Assembly: GCF_003345295.1 (NCBI RefSeq) | Contig: NZ_CP031056.1 | Location: 62,001-126,000, forward strand | DNA from: Vibrio splendidus | GTDB taxonomy: Bacteria; Pseudomonadota; Gammaproteobacteria; Enterobacterales; Vibrionaceae | Reading direction: 5' to 3' | DNA: 64,000 nt | Shown here: piece after piece, positions 27,421-36,455 of the stretch | Layout of the letters: each line of letters begins with the position of its first letter | Numbering within the stretch: position 1 is the stretch's first letter | Notes under the pieces: generated by a model | What the model was told of the DNA's origin: nothing | Databases searched by the model: none | Seen by the model: the letters and a program-made list of their open reading frames with translations, nothing else | Program-made: the position numbers and the translations under genes

Positions 27421-28077
27421 ATGACTCATCCAATCATTACTGATCTAAACACTCGTTACACAGCTAAAAAATACGATGCCGACAAACGCATCTCTGCGGA
27501 AGACATGGAAGTAATCAAAGAAGCACTTCGTTTATCAGCTTCTTCTATCAACTCTCAGCCTTGGAAATTCATCATCATTGAGAGTGACGCAGCAAAACAA
27601 CGCTTCCACAATACTTTCGAGAACATGTTCCAGTTTAACCAACCACATGCGAAAGAAGCATCACATACGATCTTGTTTGCTCACGATCCTAAGTACACTA
27701 AAGAGAAATTCGCTAAGCGTGCTGACACAGAAGTAAGCTCTGGTCACCTACCCGCTGAAATGTACGAGCAATTCTTAGGTGCTTACGCATTCGCAGAAAT
27801 GAACACAGACGAAACGGGTTTCAACGGTAACTGGACTAAGTCTCAAGTGTACATCGCACTAGGTAACACAATGCACACACTGGCTCGTCTTGGCATTGCA
27901 TCAACACCTATGGAAGGCGTAGATGCCGCTATGATCGGCGAAGAGTTTGCTGACGAACTGGAAGGTCACGTTGTTGATGTAGCACTGGCTATCGGCTACC
28001 ACAAAGACGGCGAAGACTATAACCACGGTAAACCAAAAGCGCGTCTAGCGCTTGATGAAGTGGTTACTACACTGTAA
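27421..28077 (+). CDS. nfsB: Oxygen-insensitive NAD(P)H nitroreductase, NfsB type
   Basis: A 218-aa FMN-dependent nitroreductase/dihydropteridine reductase family enzyme. The N-terminal NTRYTAKKYDADKRIS and ALRLSASSINSQPWKFIII are characteristic (FMN phosphate contacts R, Y and the SSxNSQPW loop), with the C-terminal EGVDAAMIGEEF. The length equals E. coli NfsB (217). Optimal codon use suggests good expression. AGGA precedes the ATG, and a terminator follows at 28203. The symbol rests on family similarity; NfsA-type or other substrates are not excluded. Confidence 0.85.
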   Translation: MTHPIITDLNTRYTAKKYDADKRISAEDMEVIKEALRLSASSINSQPWKFIIIESDAAKQRFHNTFENMFQFNQPHAKEASHTILFAHDPKYTKEKFAKRADTEVSSGHLPAEMYEQFLGAYAFAEMNTDETGFNGNWTKSQVYIALGNTMHTLARLGIASTPMEGVDAAMIGEEFADELEGHVVDVALAIGYHKDGEDYNHGKPKARLALDEVVTTL

Positions 28078-28202
28078 TAAATCCAATGCATATGCATTAT
28101 GTACTGATAGCTACAACGCTTTAATTTTTAAAACGCTTTTTCGTTTTACAAAAATATAGTTTTAACAGCACTTTAGACTGTTAGATTACACTGCCTTGTT
28201 TT

Positions 28203-28230
28203 GGCCAGACATTCGTCTGGCCTTTTTTGT
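28203..28230 (+). terminator. Terminator of the nitroreductase gene
   Basis: A perfect 8-bp stem GGCCAGAC/GTCTGGCC (28203-28210 with 28215-28222), then six T. Confidence 0.9.
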
Positions 28231-28279
28231 ATCTGTTATTTATCCAAGTAACTACCAATTACCAACCATCAATAACTTA

Positions 28280-28345
28280 GTCATAAAGACACGATGAGTT
28301 TATTTTGATTACACAAACAGAAAGGTCACAAAGACACATCATGAC
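28280..28345. promoter_or_regulatory. Three NorR-like sites upstream of norV
   Basis: GTCATAAAGAC (28280-28290) and GTCACAAAGAC (28325-28335) both fit GT-N7-AC, and both are one base from GTCA-N3-TGAC. A third, weaker site (CACATCATGAC, 28335-28345) follows. E. coli norVW also has three NorR sites upstream of a sigma54 promoter. Confidence 0.6.
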
Positions 28346-28390
28346 AATAAAAAAACAAATAAACACTATAAAAACAAACACTTAAAAACA

Positions 28391-28406
28391 TGGCATAACT
28401 AGTGCA
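28391..28406 (+). promoter_or_regulatory. Sigma54 promoter of norVW
   Basis: TGGCATAACTAGTGCA keeps the GG (-24) and GC (-12) at the exact required spacing; consensus is TGGCAC-N5-TTGCA. It lies 38 bases before the norV ATG. Confidence 0.72.
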
Positions 28407-28443
28407 ATAGGAGCCTTAGATATTTAAATAAGGTATTATCATT

Positions 28444-29949
28444 ATGACTATTCACGTTAAATCAAATGTTCATTGGGTCGGCGTCCACGATTGGGAAACC
28501 GAGCACTTCCACGGTAAGGAATACCACATGAACAAAGGTACGAGCTATAACTCATACCTGATCCGTGAAGAGAAGACAGTGCTTGTCGATACTGTCGATC
28601 ATCGCTTTACTGAGCAATTCCTTGCAAACCTTGAGATGGAAATCGATATCAACGAGATCGACTACATCATTTGTCAGCACGCCGAAGAAGATCACTCTGG
28701 TGCCCTTTCTGCGCTACTGGCTAAAATTCCGAACACACCCGTCTACTGCACAGAAGCTGGCGTTAACTCTATTGTTGGCCATCACCACCAGCCTGACTGG
28801 AACTTCCGAACCGTTAAAACAGGCGACACGCTCGATGTCGGTAACGGTAAGCAACTCATCTTTGTTGAGATGAAAATGCTGCACTGGCCAGACTCAATGG
28901 CGACTTACCTAACCGGTGATGAAATCCTGTTTAGTAACGATGCTTTCGGACAACACTACTGCGACGAGAACCTATTCAATGACCAACTAGACCAAGTAGA
29001 GCTGCATGATCAATGTCTGCGTTACTTCTCAAACATCCTCACGCCTTTCGCGCCTTTGGTGAAAGCGAAGATAGAAGAAGTCTTGAGTTTAGGCGTGCCA
29101 ATCGATGTTATTGCTACTTCTCATGGTTGTATTTGGCGTGACAACGCGACTCAAATCGTTGAGCAATATTACGAGTGGTCAAAAGCCTACAAAGAAGATC
29201 GTATCACCATTGTCTACGACACCATGTCCAATAACACTCGCATGATGGCAGACGCGATCGCAAAGGGTATTCGTAAAGGCAGCCCAGAAACAGCCATCAA
29301 GGTCTTCAACATTTCAAAGCACGATAAGAATGACATCCTTGCTAATATCTTCCGTTCAAAGGGCGTGCTTGTTGGATCATCGACCATGAACAATGTGATG
29401 ATGCCGCAAATCGCCGCACTACTTGAAGAAGTACACGGCCTGCGCTTTGCAGAAAAAAGAGCCGCAGCATTTGGCTCTTCAGGGTGGACTGGCGGCGCAG
29501 TAAAACGCATCGATGCTCGCTTACGTGAAGCTAACTTCGAAGTGAGCGCACCTCAGCATATTCACTGGAAACCAGATACAGACGCACTTCGCCAATGTAT
29601 TGATTACGGAATGACACTTGCTGAAGTTTGGCGTGTAAATCCAGACGAAGTCAGCGCACCAAAGCAAGTATCACGCAATGTTACACCGCTTGAAGCCACA
29701 CCAGCACCGGCAAACACCACTGCCGAGCTCAAATACACGACAGAGCAAGAAACAGAAGTAGCTCAAGATAAGTCAGTACACACTGCAGACTGCACTTGCT
29801 GGCGCTGCACTGTCTGTGAATGGGTGTACGACCCACAATTGGGTGAACCCTACCAAGGCGTTGAACCAGGAACACCTTGGGCACAAGTGCCGGATGACTT
29901 CCTTTGCCCAGAATGCCATTTAGGCAAAGAAGTGTTTGTGGAGAAGTAA
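28444..29949 (+). CDS. norV: Anaerobic nitric oxide reductase flavorubredoxin
   Basis: A 501-aa enzyme reducing NO to N2O under anaerobic conditions. The N-terminal metallo-beta-lactamase-like diiron domain has the HAEEDHSG ligands (about residues 79-86). A flavodoxin domain follows at about 255-395 (IVYDTMSNNTRMMADAIAKG). The C-terminal rubredoxin at about 450-498 has its two Cys pairs (CWRCTVCEWVYDP and CPEC). Length and order equal E. coli NorV (479) plus a longer linker. norW follows with a one-base gap. Upstream NorR-like and sigma54 elements point to NO-responsive control; the norR gene is not in this window. Confidence 0.96.
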   Translation: MTIHVKSNVHWVGVHDWETEHFHGKEYHMNKGTSYNSYLIREEKTVLVDTVDHRFTEQFLANLEMEIDINEIDYIICQHAEEDHSGALSALLAKIPNTPVYCTEAGVNSIVGHHHQPDWNFRTVKTGDTLDVGNGKQLIFVEMKMLHWPDSMATYLTGDEILFSNDAFGQHYCDENLFNDQLDQVELHDQCLRYFSNILTPFAPLVKAKIEEVLSLGVPIDVIATSHGCIWRDNATQIVEQYYEWSKAYKEDRITIVYDTMSNNTRMMADAIAKGIRKGSPETAIKVFNISKHDKNDILANIFRSKGVLVGSSTMNNVMMPQIAALLEEVHGLRFAEKRAAAFGSSGWTGGAVKRIDARLREANFEVSAPQHIHWKPDTDALRQCIDYGMTLAEVWRVNPDEVSAPKQVSRNVTPLEATPAPANTTAELKYTTEQETEVAQDKSVHTADCTCWRCTVCEWVYDPQLGEPYQGVEPGTPWAQVPDDFLCPECHLGKEVFVEK

Positions 29950-29950
29950 T

Positions 29951-31099
29951 ATGGACAACATTGTTATTGTGGGCGCTGGTTTCGCTGCCTTACAAACCAT
30001 AAAGATGATCCGTAAAACTGACCCAAATATCGCTATTACAATGGTCACTGCTGATGCGGGTATTGAATACAGTAAGCCGAATCTTTCGCATGTATTCAGT
30101 CAAGCTCAAACACCTCAGCAACTTTCGATCAATACTGCTCAACAATTAGCTGAGCTGCATAACGTTGTCATTAAAACCAACGTTTGGGTAAACGAGATTA
30201 ACACCGAGCAACAGTTTATTGTCGCTGGCGATGATGTCATCCCATACTCAAAACTAGTGCTGGCGACCGGTGCTACGCCTTTCATACCTGCTGCTGAGGG
30301 GTTGAGTGTTCAGGCAACGATTACTCTCAATAGCTTGGAAGAGTTCGAAAAACACAAAGCTCAGATCGACGCTGCGCAACGAATCACCGTTATCGGTGGC
30401 GGGCTCATTGGCGTCGAGTTAGCTTTCGACCTTCAAACTGCGGGGAAAAGTGTCACGATCATTGAACCAGCAAGTTATCTATTAGGTAGTTTGGTGCCAC
30501 CTTTTATCTCTTTAGAACTGGAACGAGAGCTTCGTAAAGCCGGTGTGACAGTTGAGACGGATGCAATGGTAAGCCATGCCACCTATCTCGCTGACGGAGT
30601 AAGGTTACAAACGACCTCTTCTCGATTAATCAAAACCGATGTGGTCATCGCTGCAGCTGGGTTAATGCCAAATACAGCACTCGCGCAACAGACAGGAATG
30701 GCAGTGAACAGAGGTATCATCGTTGATGAAGCAATGAGAACTAACATCAAAAATGTCTATGCCATTGGGGACTGTGCTGAGATTCAAGGACGAGTAATGG
30801 CTTACCTGCAACCCGCGATATTAGCGGCCAACGTATTAGCGAAACAACTCACTACGGGTGAAGGAAAGCTAAGCTTGCCGCATATTATGACTAAAGTGAA
30901 AACGCCTAGTTATCCGATTCAACTGGCAGGCCGTGATATTCAAACTGCTCAGAGTTGGGAGACTCGGTTTGATCCAAAAGGGATTGTCGCCAAAGGTTTT
31001 AATGAGGCAAACCAACTCGTCGGATTCATTGTCACAGGGGAACACACTAAAGCAGCATTTCCTCTGCTTAAAGAACTACAGATCAGCTCACCGACATAA
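29951..31099 (+). CDS. norW: NADH:flavorubredoxin reductase
   Basis: A 382-aa FAD/NAD(P)-dependent oxidoreductase that passes electrons from NADH to NorV. The N-terminal FAD-binding motif is IVIVGAGFAAL, the NAD motif is ITVIGGGLIGVELAF, and NVYAIGDCAEI is the C-terminal FAD motif. I start at ATG 29951, one base past the norV stop. E. coli NorW has 377 aa. It is transcribed with norV and ends before a bidirectional terminator shared with gltS. Confidence 0.95.
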   Translation: MDNIVIVGAGFAALQTIKMIRKTDPNIAITMVTADAGIEYSKPNLSHVFSQAQTPQQLSINTAQQLAELHNVVIKTNVWVNEINTEQQFIVAGDDVIPYSKLVLATGATPFIPAAEGLSVQATITLNSLEEFEKHKAQIDAAQRITVIGGGLIGVELAFDLQTAGKSVTIIEPASYLLGSLVPPFISLELERELRKAGVTVETDAMVSHATYLADGVRLQTTSSRLIKTDVVIAAAGLMPNTALAQQTGMAVNRGIIVDEAMRTNIKNVYAIGDCAEIQGRVMAYLQPAILAANVLAKQLTTGEGKLSLPHIMTKVKTPSYPIQLAGRDIQTAQSWETRFDPKGIVAKGFNEANQLVGFIVTGEHTKAAFPLLKELQISSPT

Positions 31100-31136
31100 G
31101 ATAAAATCTATAAGTTCGGATACGCTAGACAATAAA

Positions 31137-31160
31137 AAAGCCAGTCAACAGACTGGCTTT
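31137..31160. terminator. Bidirectional terminator between norW and gltS
   Basis: A perfect ten-base stem (31137-31146 with 31151-31160) with AACA loop, A run on one side and T-rich on the other. Confidence 0.88.
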
Positions 31161-31212
31161 CTTGTATTCATCTTAGTGCGATTAGCTCATCGCATTTAAG
31201 CAAAGGCGAACA

Positions 31213-32439
31213 TTAACCGATAAACGAGATGTAACCTTGAAGGATGATCAGGTTAACGATATCGATAAAGAAGGCACCAACGATTGGCACAACCATGAAG
31301 GCTTGTGGCGACGGACCGAATCGGTTCACCAAAGAACCCATGTTCATTACCGCTGTTGGTGTTGCACCTAGGCCGAAACCACAGTGACCACCCGCCATAA
31401 CCGCTGCGTCGTAGTTAGAACCCATTACTTTGAACGTCACAAAGTAAGAGAAGATACCCAACACCACAGCCTGAACCGCAAGGATAACCAAGAACGGAAT
31501 CGCAAGGTCAAAGATGTTCCAAAGCTTAAGGCTCATTAGCGCCATAGCTAAGAACAGCGACAATGACACCGTACCAAGAATATCGACCGTTTCACTGTCG
31601 GTTTTATGCAGCTTAGTCACTTCAAAAACGTTAGTGATGAACACACCGATAAACAACGCGTAAACGAAGTCAGGAATCATCAACCAAGAAATTTCAAAAG
31701 TCGCTACCCACTCTTCTAAGTATTTCGCCCCCGAGATACAGATTAGAAGAATGAACAATACTTCAATCACCTTCTTCGCTGTTACTTTGTCTTCTTCATA
31801 CTCGTTGTAAGTAACAAGTTCAGGAAAACGCTCGTGGGTTTGTGTGCCAGTGCCGTACTCAGATTCAAGCTGGTTTTTATCAATCAGCTTTTGTGCTACT
31901 GGGCTACCGATAATACCACCGATGATCAAACCAAACGTCGCTGAAGCCATCGCGATTTCTAGAGTATTGGCAATGCCAAACGTGTCTGAAAAAGTTTGAG
32001 ACCAAGCTGCGCCTGTGCCGTGACCACCCGAAAGCGTGATAGATCCAGCAATCAAACCCATCAAGGGTTCAAGGCCTAGTGCCGTTGCAAGTGTTACACC
32101 TACACCGTTTTGGATAATGATGTAAACCGAAGCCACCCCTAAGAATAGGAATACCTTAGCGCCACCTTTTATCAGCTGCGTGTAGTTAGCCGCAAGACCG
32201 ACCGTTGCAAAGAACATCAACATAAAAGTGTTCTGCAGGGGCAAGGAAAACTCAAGATCAAGGCCGTTAAAGTGCAGGGCTGTAATAGCAAAAGCGACAA
32301 TCAAGCCGCCGACAATGGGCTCTGGAATATTGTACTTTTTGAGAACCGGAAGCTTTGCATTGACGAAATGACCTAGAAACAAAACACTAATCGCGATTAG
32401 GAAGGATTCTAGTGGTCCAATTGAAATTAATTGATTCAT
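31213..32439 (-). CDS. gltS: Sodium/glutamate symporter GltS
   Basis: A 408-aa polytopic membrane protein importing glutamate with Na+. The GltS duplicated reentrant-loop motifs are present: SITLSGGHGTGAAW in the first half and AGGHCGFGLGATPTAVMNM in the second. About ten to twelve helices are seen, and the length is close to E. coli GltS (401). The Na+ coupling fits a marine lifestyle. A CRP-like site lies about 190 bases upstream. Confidence 0.95.
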   Translation of the reverse strand: MNQLISIGPLESFLIAISVLFLGHFVNAKLPVLKKYNIPEPIVGGLIVAFAITALHFNGLDLEFSLPLQNTFMLMFFATVGLAANYTQLIKGGAKVFLFLGVASVYIIIQNGVGVTLATALGLEPLMGLIAGSITLSGGHGTGAAWSQTFSDTFGIANTLEIAMASATFGLIIGGIIGSPVAQKLIDKNQLESEYGTGTQTHERFPELVTYNEYEEDKVTAKKVIEVLFILLICISGAKYLEEWVATFEISWLMIPDFVYALFIGVFITNVFEVTKLHKTDSETVDILGTVSLSLFLAMALMSLKLWNIFDLAIPFLVILAVQAVVLGIFSYFVTFKVMGSNYDAAVMAGGHCGFGLGATPTAVMNMGSLVNRFGPSPQAFMVVPIVGAFFIDIVNLIILQGYISFIG

Positions 32440-32626
32440 ATAACCTCTATTTTTTTACGTTCTCATCTTCCTTAATGAGTCTAGTTTTATCTGTAATTAT
32501 CTGTGCTGCTCTACCTATATTTATACAAACTGGAGAGAAATTGTAGATTCGAAAAGCGAACACATTACTGCGTTCACTTGGTGCCATGTTAGTGACACGT
32601 TAACTTTTATAGGAGATAAAAGGATT

Positions 32627-32642
32627 TGTGACAAAAATCACC
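32627..32642. promoter_or_regulatory. CRP-like site upstream of gltS
   Basis: TGTGA-N6-TCACC, one mismatch from consensus, in the 316-base gap between gltS and yibL. The rest of that gap shows only the yibL terminator. Confidence 0.55.
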
Positions 32643-32713
32643 TCCAAAAAGTTGATAACGGCGTGAGTATCCTTGCCGCTAACTCTGCTTTTTTAATACC
32701 TAAAAAAGCAAAA

Positions 32714-32733
32714 AGGAGCTATTACTAGCTCCT
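32714..32733 (-). terminator. Terminator of yibL
   Basis: An 8-bp perfect stem (32714-32721 with 32726-32733); on the minus strand it runs into a T-rich tract. Confidence 0.85.
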
Positions 32734-32755
32734 CTTTCATCACCATCACTGGTAA

Positions 32756-33112
32756 TTAGAATTTTTTCGGTGCGTAACCAGTCATAACCTCAATGCGAAG
32801 CTCTTTACCGATCTTCGTCATTGGGTGAACAATTACGAGCCCTTTTACAGACTTCTTAAGTTTACCCATATCCGCTTGCTCAGCTTTTGTAATCTCACGG
32901 CTAAATGGCATATCAACCAAAGACTTACGCTCTTGATTTACATCGAAGCTTTCTTTGTGTTTCAACTGAGCAATTTTCTTGGTTAGCTTCTTAATCTCGT
33001 CTTCAAATTGACGAACAACAGGACGATCATTACGAGTTTTAGCAGCCGCTAACTTGTTGCGACATTTGTCTAGACGGTTGTTAATTTGTTGAAGTTCGTT
33101 TTTAACACTCAT
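32756..33112 (-). CDS. yibL: YibL family ribosome-associated protein
   Basis: A 118-aa basic, largely helical protein (DUF2810/YibL). The N-terminal coiled coil is ELQQINNRLDKCRNKLAAAK and EDEIKKLTKKIAQLKHK. The C-terminal LVIVHPMTKIGKELRIEVMT is the conserved family block. E. coli YibL co-sediments with ribosomes; the mechanism is unknown. It is a single gene with its own terminator. Confidence 0.88.
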   Translation of the reverse strand: MSVKNELQQINNRLDKCRNKLAAAKTRNDRPVVRQFEDEIKKLTKKIAQLKHKESFDVNQERKSLVDMPFSREITKAEQADMGKLKKSVKGLVIVHPMTKIGKELRIEVMTGYAPKKF

Positions 33113-33495
33113 AATAATTTCCTAAGATTTAACAAGCCAATTCGGATTGGGGCGCGGAGTATAGCACAAGGGTTCACTTGAACCGAAATTTATCTATCAA
33201 TTACCAACAGAAACGAATCACATCACCGCTGGTCATTCAGCTCGCCAATTCTTTGTAGCCGAACCTCAAAGCGGATCACTCATTAATCAGCTCGTGTCGA
33301 CTTCAAAAATTGCTGTCCTCGATGCTTCAAAATTCAGTCTAAACTTGTAATCTAACCACAGTAAATAACTCAATTAACTCAAACAGCTTAAACAGCTTAA
33401 GGTACATAACTTAGATCGCGTAACTTGAGTTACATGACTTAGCGGGATCACCTTAACACCGAGCCTGAATCGCAGCATAATCACAAGGATAGCCG
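33113..33495. other. Intergenic region without recognised gene
   Basis: 383 bases. It contains a short direct repeat (AACAGCTT twice, about 33383-33400) and AT-rich promoter-like DNA before the metallopeptidase gene. I see no ORF, RNA or terminator of note. Confidence 0.35.
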
Positions 33496-34293
33496 ATGAC
33501 ATTATTGAAACGAACACTGACCTACAGCCTAGCCCTTAGCTCAGTGTTTGCCGCAACTTATGCATCTAGTGAACAAACAACCCAAAATAACCTGATCGTT
33601 GAGTTCTCTTCACCACAAAATACTGAAGAAGAGCAGCTCAAACGTGAAATTCAAAACAGTGGCGTCAATGACACTGTGATTGACCTGTCAAACCAACTCT
33701 TCATGTTTGAAAAGCCATTAACCATTCAATACGGCGGGGAAGAAGGTCCACTCTACGATCCACAAACGCATCAAGTGCTTATCCCGTATAGCTTCTACTC
33801 TGAGTCGCTTAATTACTTTGAAAAGAATCAATACGAAAAAGAGTATGGAAAGACCGCGCAAACTGGTGCTATCGATACCTTGCTTCATACTCTACTGCAC
33901 GAAGCTGGGCACGCTTATATCGAAGACCAGAATATTGCCATACTGGGCAAAGAGGAAGATGCCGTTGATAACCTCGCGACAGTGCTTTTACTTAACTATG
34001 TAGAACATGGAGGTGATGCCGCAATCAGCGCCGCTGACATGTTCGCTTTCGAGTCAGAAGACCGCCCTGAGTATTACGACTTGGGTGAATACATTGATGA
34101 GCACAGTTTTGATCTACAGCGCTACTTCTCCACATTATGCTTGGTGTATGGCAGCGATCCTGATGCCTACAAGAACTTGCTCAATGAAGTAGAAAACGAC
34201 TATTTGAAAGATAGGAAAGAGTTCTGTGTGGAGCACTTTGATGTCATCAATGCCAACTGGCACCGTTACCTAAAAGAGAACCACGAGATCTAA
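33496..34293 (+). CDS. Exported DUF4344-type metallopeptidase
   Basis: A 265-aa protein with a signal peptide (about 25 residues, FAATYASSE) and a zinc-protease motif HEAGH (His135, Glu136, His139). ILGKEEDAVDNLATVLLL follows and should provide the third ligand, Glu or Asp. This pattern matches the DUF4344 putative metallopeptidase family. It is probably periplasmic. AAGGAT lies near the ATG. It is a single gene; neighbours do not suggest a substrate. Confidence 0.8.
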   Translation: MTLLKRTLTYSLALSSVFAATYASSEQTTQNNLIVEFSSPQNTEEEQLKREIQNSGVNDTVIDLSNQLFMFEKPLTIQYGGEEGPLYDPQTHQVLIPYSFYSESLNYFEKNQYEKEYGKTAQTGAIDTLLHTLLHEAGHAYIEDQNIAILGKEEDAVDNLATVLLLNYVEHGGDAAISAADMFAFESEDRPEYYDLGEYIDEHSFDLQRYFSTLCLVYGSDPDAYKNLLNEVENDYLKDRKEFCVEHFDVINANWHRYLKENHEI

Positions 34294-34412
34294 TGGTTTA
34301 ACCTTCTCTATTGGTCTTCTTCAATAACAAGCGGCTTAGTGTTTTTCTAAAGCCGCTCTCAGTATTCTATAAATCCAAGATTTGAAGTGGAATATATCTT
34401 AGTCCTGCGACC

Positions 34413-34799
34413 TTAGACCTTCACTTTATACTTCAGGTCTTGGGCTTCATCACCGGTCATGCCTCGAAACCCCCAACAGTGTGCAGGTTGTTCCTTGATG
34501 GTTATTTCAATATCAATAGGAGAGATAGCTAACTGCCTCTCTATCTCAGAAAATATCTTCTTAATTAAGCGCTTCTTGGTATTGACCGCTCGACCTTCCA
34601 TCATATTGATCTCTATAACGGTATAGGCTTCTGTTCTTCCTTCTGGATAAAAGAAATCATCTCGCTCCAATGGTACAAATCGATGCGCTCGCTTGTCATC
34701 GGGTAAACCCATTTCACTGTTTAAGCACTGTTGCAACACATTAGAGAGCTGCAACTTAATTGGATTCAAGCACTCTTTGATACCATATATAACAATCAT
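34413..34799 (-). CDS. Tautomerase-superfamily-like protein lacking Pro1
   Basis: A 128-aa protein resembling Tautomerase_2-type proteins: VPLERDDFFYPEGRTEAYTV, IEINMMEGRAVNTKKRLIKK, then DIEITIKEQPAHCWGFRG. The best start, MIVIYG at 34799 (AAGGAA ahead), does not give the N-terminal proline that is the catalytic base in classical members. Activity is therefore doubtful or of another kind. It is a single gene. Confidence 0.75.
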   Translation of the reverse strand: MIVIYGIKECLNPIKLQLSNVLQQCLNSEMGLPDDKRAHRFVPLERDDFFYPEGRTEAYTVIEINMMEGRAVNTKKRLIKKIFSEIERQLAISPIDIEITIKEQPAHCWGFRGMTGDEAQDLKYKVKV

Positions 34800-35076
34800 G
34801 ACCATTCCTTTGATGCGATGTCAGGTAAAGAAGAAGGATAGATAGAAGCATCGTTTGGCGACCACCCATCCGCTTACTATTCGTACATATATTACCTAAT
34901 GACGCGTATGAAAGAAGGTAAAAACAATGAATTTATGAGCATGTGCAACAAAAAACAATCTGCTTTGGCTCATGTCTGTAGCTCATCACCCAATAACAAC
35001 AACCACAATCAATTGATCGAACACCACCGACTCCGCGTATATCTTCTCAAATTAAATTTGAACTAAGGAGTGCTAT

Positions 35077-35697
35077 GTGCCGAATTCATCGAGCCAGATC
35101 ACACGGCCAGACGCCGAACCAGAGGCACTCGTAGAGTCTTCTCTCGAGCTCGCCGTATTTCCCCTTCCGATATTCCTTCTGCCCGGAGGTCGCCAGAGGC
35201 TACGCATCTTTGAACCAAAATATCTTGCTATGGTTGCACATGCGGCCCAAGGAGATGGGTTCATTATTGCCACCCAAGACAGCACCAACTCTGAACATCT
35301 CAGTTCTTGGGGAACCAAAGTGTCCATCGTTGATTTCAACATGTCTGACGACCAAATTTTGGAAATCGATGTCGAAGGCCAACAGCTGGTTCAGCTTCAC
35401 GGACCATTTCGAGACGACGATGATCTGATAAAAAGCCAGTTCAGGTTGTTACCTCATTGGCCAGATCTAGAATGCAAAGTACCGAACGTATTTACTGCAT
35501 TCTTAGTACAGCTGTTTCGAGACCACGATTCAATCAGAACGCTCTACCCCACTCCAGACTTCGAAAGCCCACGATGGATTTGTGCGCGATTACTCGAAAT
35601 GATGCCTATCCCATTGGAAAAGAAAACAGAATTTACCGAACCCGCTAGCTTTCCTTCTTTAGTTCCTTTTTTGAATCAAATCATTACGGGGCAATAA
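35077..35697 (+). CDS. Lon N-terminal (substrate-binding) domain protein
   Basis: A 206-aa stand-alone LON_substr_bdg (PUA-like) protein with LAVFPLPIFLLPGGRQRLRI, FEPKYLAMV and the C-terminal LLEMMPIPLEKKTEF. No ATPase or protease domain is present. Such proteins probably help recruit or recognise proteins, but the role is unproven. It starts with GTG at 35077, six bases after AAGGAG; the overlapping ATG at 35075 is out of frame. It lies just upstream of the ECF promoter, in the same direction. Confidence 0.83.
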   Translation: MPNSSSQITRPDAEPEALVESSLELAVFPLPIFLLPGGRQRLRIFEPKYLAMVAHAAQGDGFIIATQDSTNSEHLSSWGTKVSIVDFNMSDDQILEIDVEGQQLVQLHGPFRDDDDLIKSQFRLLPHWPDLECKVPNVFTAFLVQLFRDHDSIRTLYPTPDFESPRWICARLLEMMPIPLEKKTEFTEPASFPSLVPFLNQIITGQ

Positions 35698-35748
35698 GCA
35701 CTTTTCTTCACTATAATTTTGTATAGTGGAAATTAATTTAAATTAAAG

Positions 35749-35776
35749 TGATCCCGACCTTCTCCTTTCACGTAGT
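35749..35776 (+). promoter_or_regulatory. ECF11/RpoE-type promoter before the sigma gene
   Basis: TGATCC (35749-35754), 16 bases, then CGTAGT (35771-35776). TGATCC is the known -35 of RpoE of Rhodobacter sphaeroides (ECF11). Its position just before the sigma gene suggests autoregulation. Confidence 0.7.
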
Positions 35777-35807
35777 GCCACTCAAATTCGCATGATGGTT
35801 AAGTACT

Positions 35808-36455
35808 ATGCAAGTCGAAAGCAGAAGTTCAGGGAACGGCAAGGAGCATGTCATTATTCCCGACAACAAATTACCTAATGAAAATAAGGTACCTACAGAG
35901 CTCTCAAGTTGGTTGATTTTGGTTGGTTCAGACCGAGACAAACAAGCCTTCACCTGTTTGTTCAAGTTCTTCGCACCTAAGATCAAGCGTTTTGGAATCA
36001 GCAAGTTGGGCGGAGAGGCTGCTGCAAACGAGCTAGTTCAAGACACAATGACTAACGTTTGGAAAAAAGCACATCTCTACAACGAAGAGAAAGGTGCTGC
36101 GACTACTTGGGTCTACACCGTGATGCGAAATGCGGCCTTCGACATGTTACGAAAGGTGAAAGCAAAAGCAGAACAAACCATTGCTGACGACATTTGGCCA
36201 ATAGATGCAATGGTCGCTGAATCTCAAAGCGATGAATTACCGTTTGGTGATCATTTGATGAGCCGCCATGTAATGACTCAAATAGAGAAGTTGCCTTTGG
36301 CTCAGAAAACGATTGTTAAAGGCGTTTACTTTCAGGAATTGTCACAAGAGCAACTCGCTCAACAACTTGGCGTCCCACTTGGAACCGTGAAATCACGTCT
36401 AAGACTCGCTTTAGCCAAACTTAAGGTTCACATGGGGGAACAAGATCATGATTAA
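35808..36455 (+). CDS. rpoE: ECF sigma factor of the RpoE/ChrR (ECF11) type
   Basis: A 215-aa sigma factor. Region 2 (about 30-100) has FKFFAPKIKRFGISKLGG, ELVQDTMTNVWKKA and TWVYTVMRNAAFDMLR. Region 4 (about 155-210) has LPLAQKTIVKGVYFQELSQE, then LAQQLGVPLGTVKSRLRLAL. It overlaps the anti-sigma gene by 8 bases. In R. sphaeroides and vibrios this sigma is freed by singlet oxygen and activates photolyase and lipid genes; the same set follows here. It is distinct from the envelope-stress RpoE, so the symbol is by analogy. Confidence 0.9.
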   Translation: MQVESRSSGNGKEHVIIPDNKLPNENKVPTELSSWLILVGSDRDKQAFTCLFKFFAPKIKRFGISKLGGEAAANELVQDTMTNVWKKAHLYNEEKGAATTWVYTVMRNAAFDMLRKVKAKAEQTIADDIWPIDAMVAESQSDELPFGDHLMSRHVMTQIEKLPLAQKTIVKGVYFQELSQEQLAQQLGVPLGTVKSRLRLALAKLKVHMGEQDHD

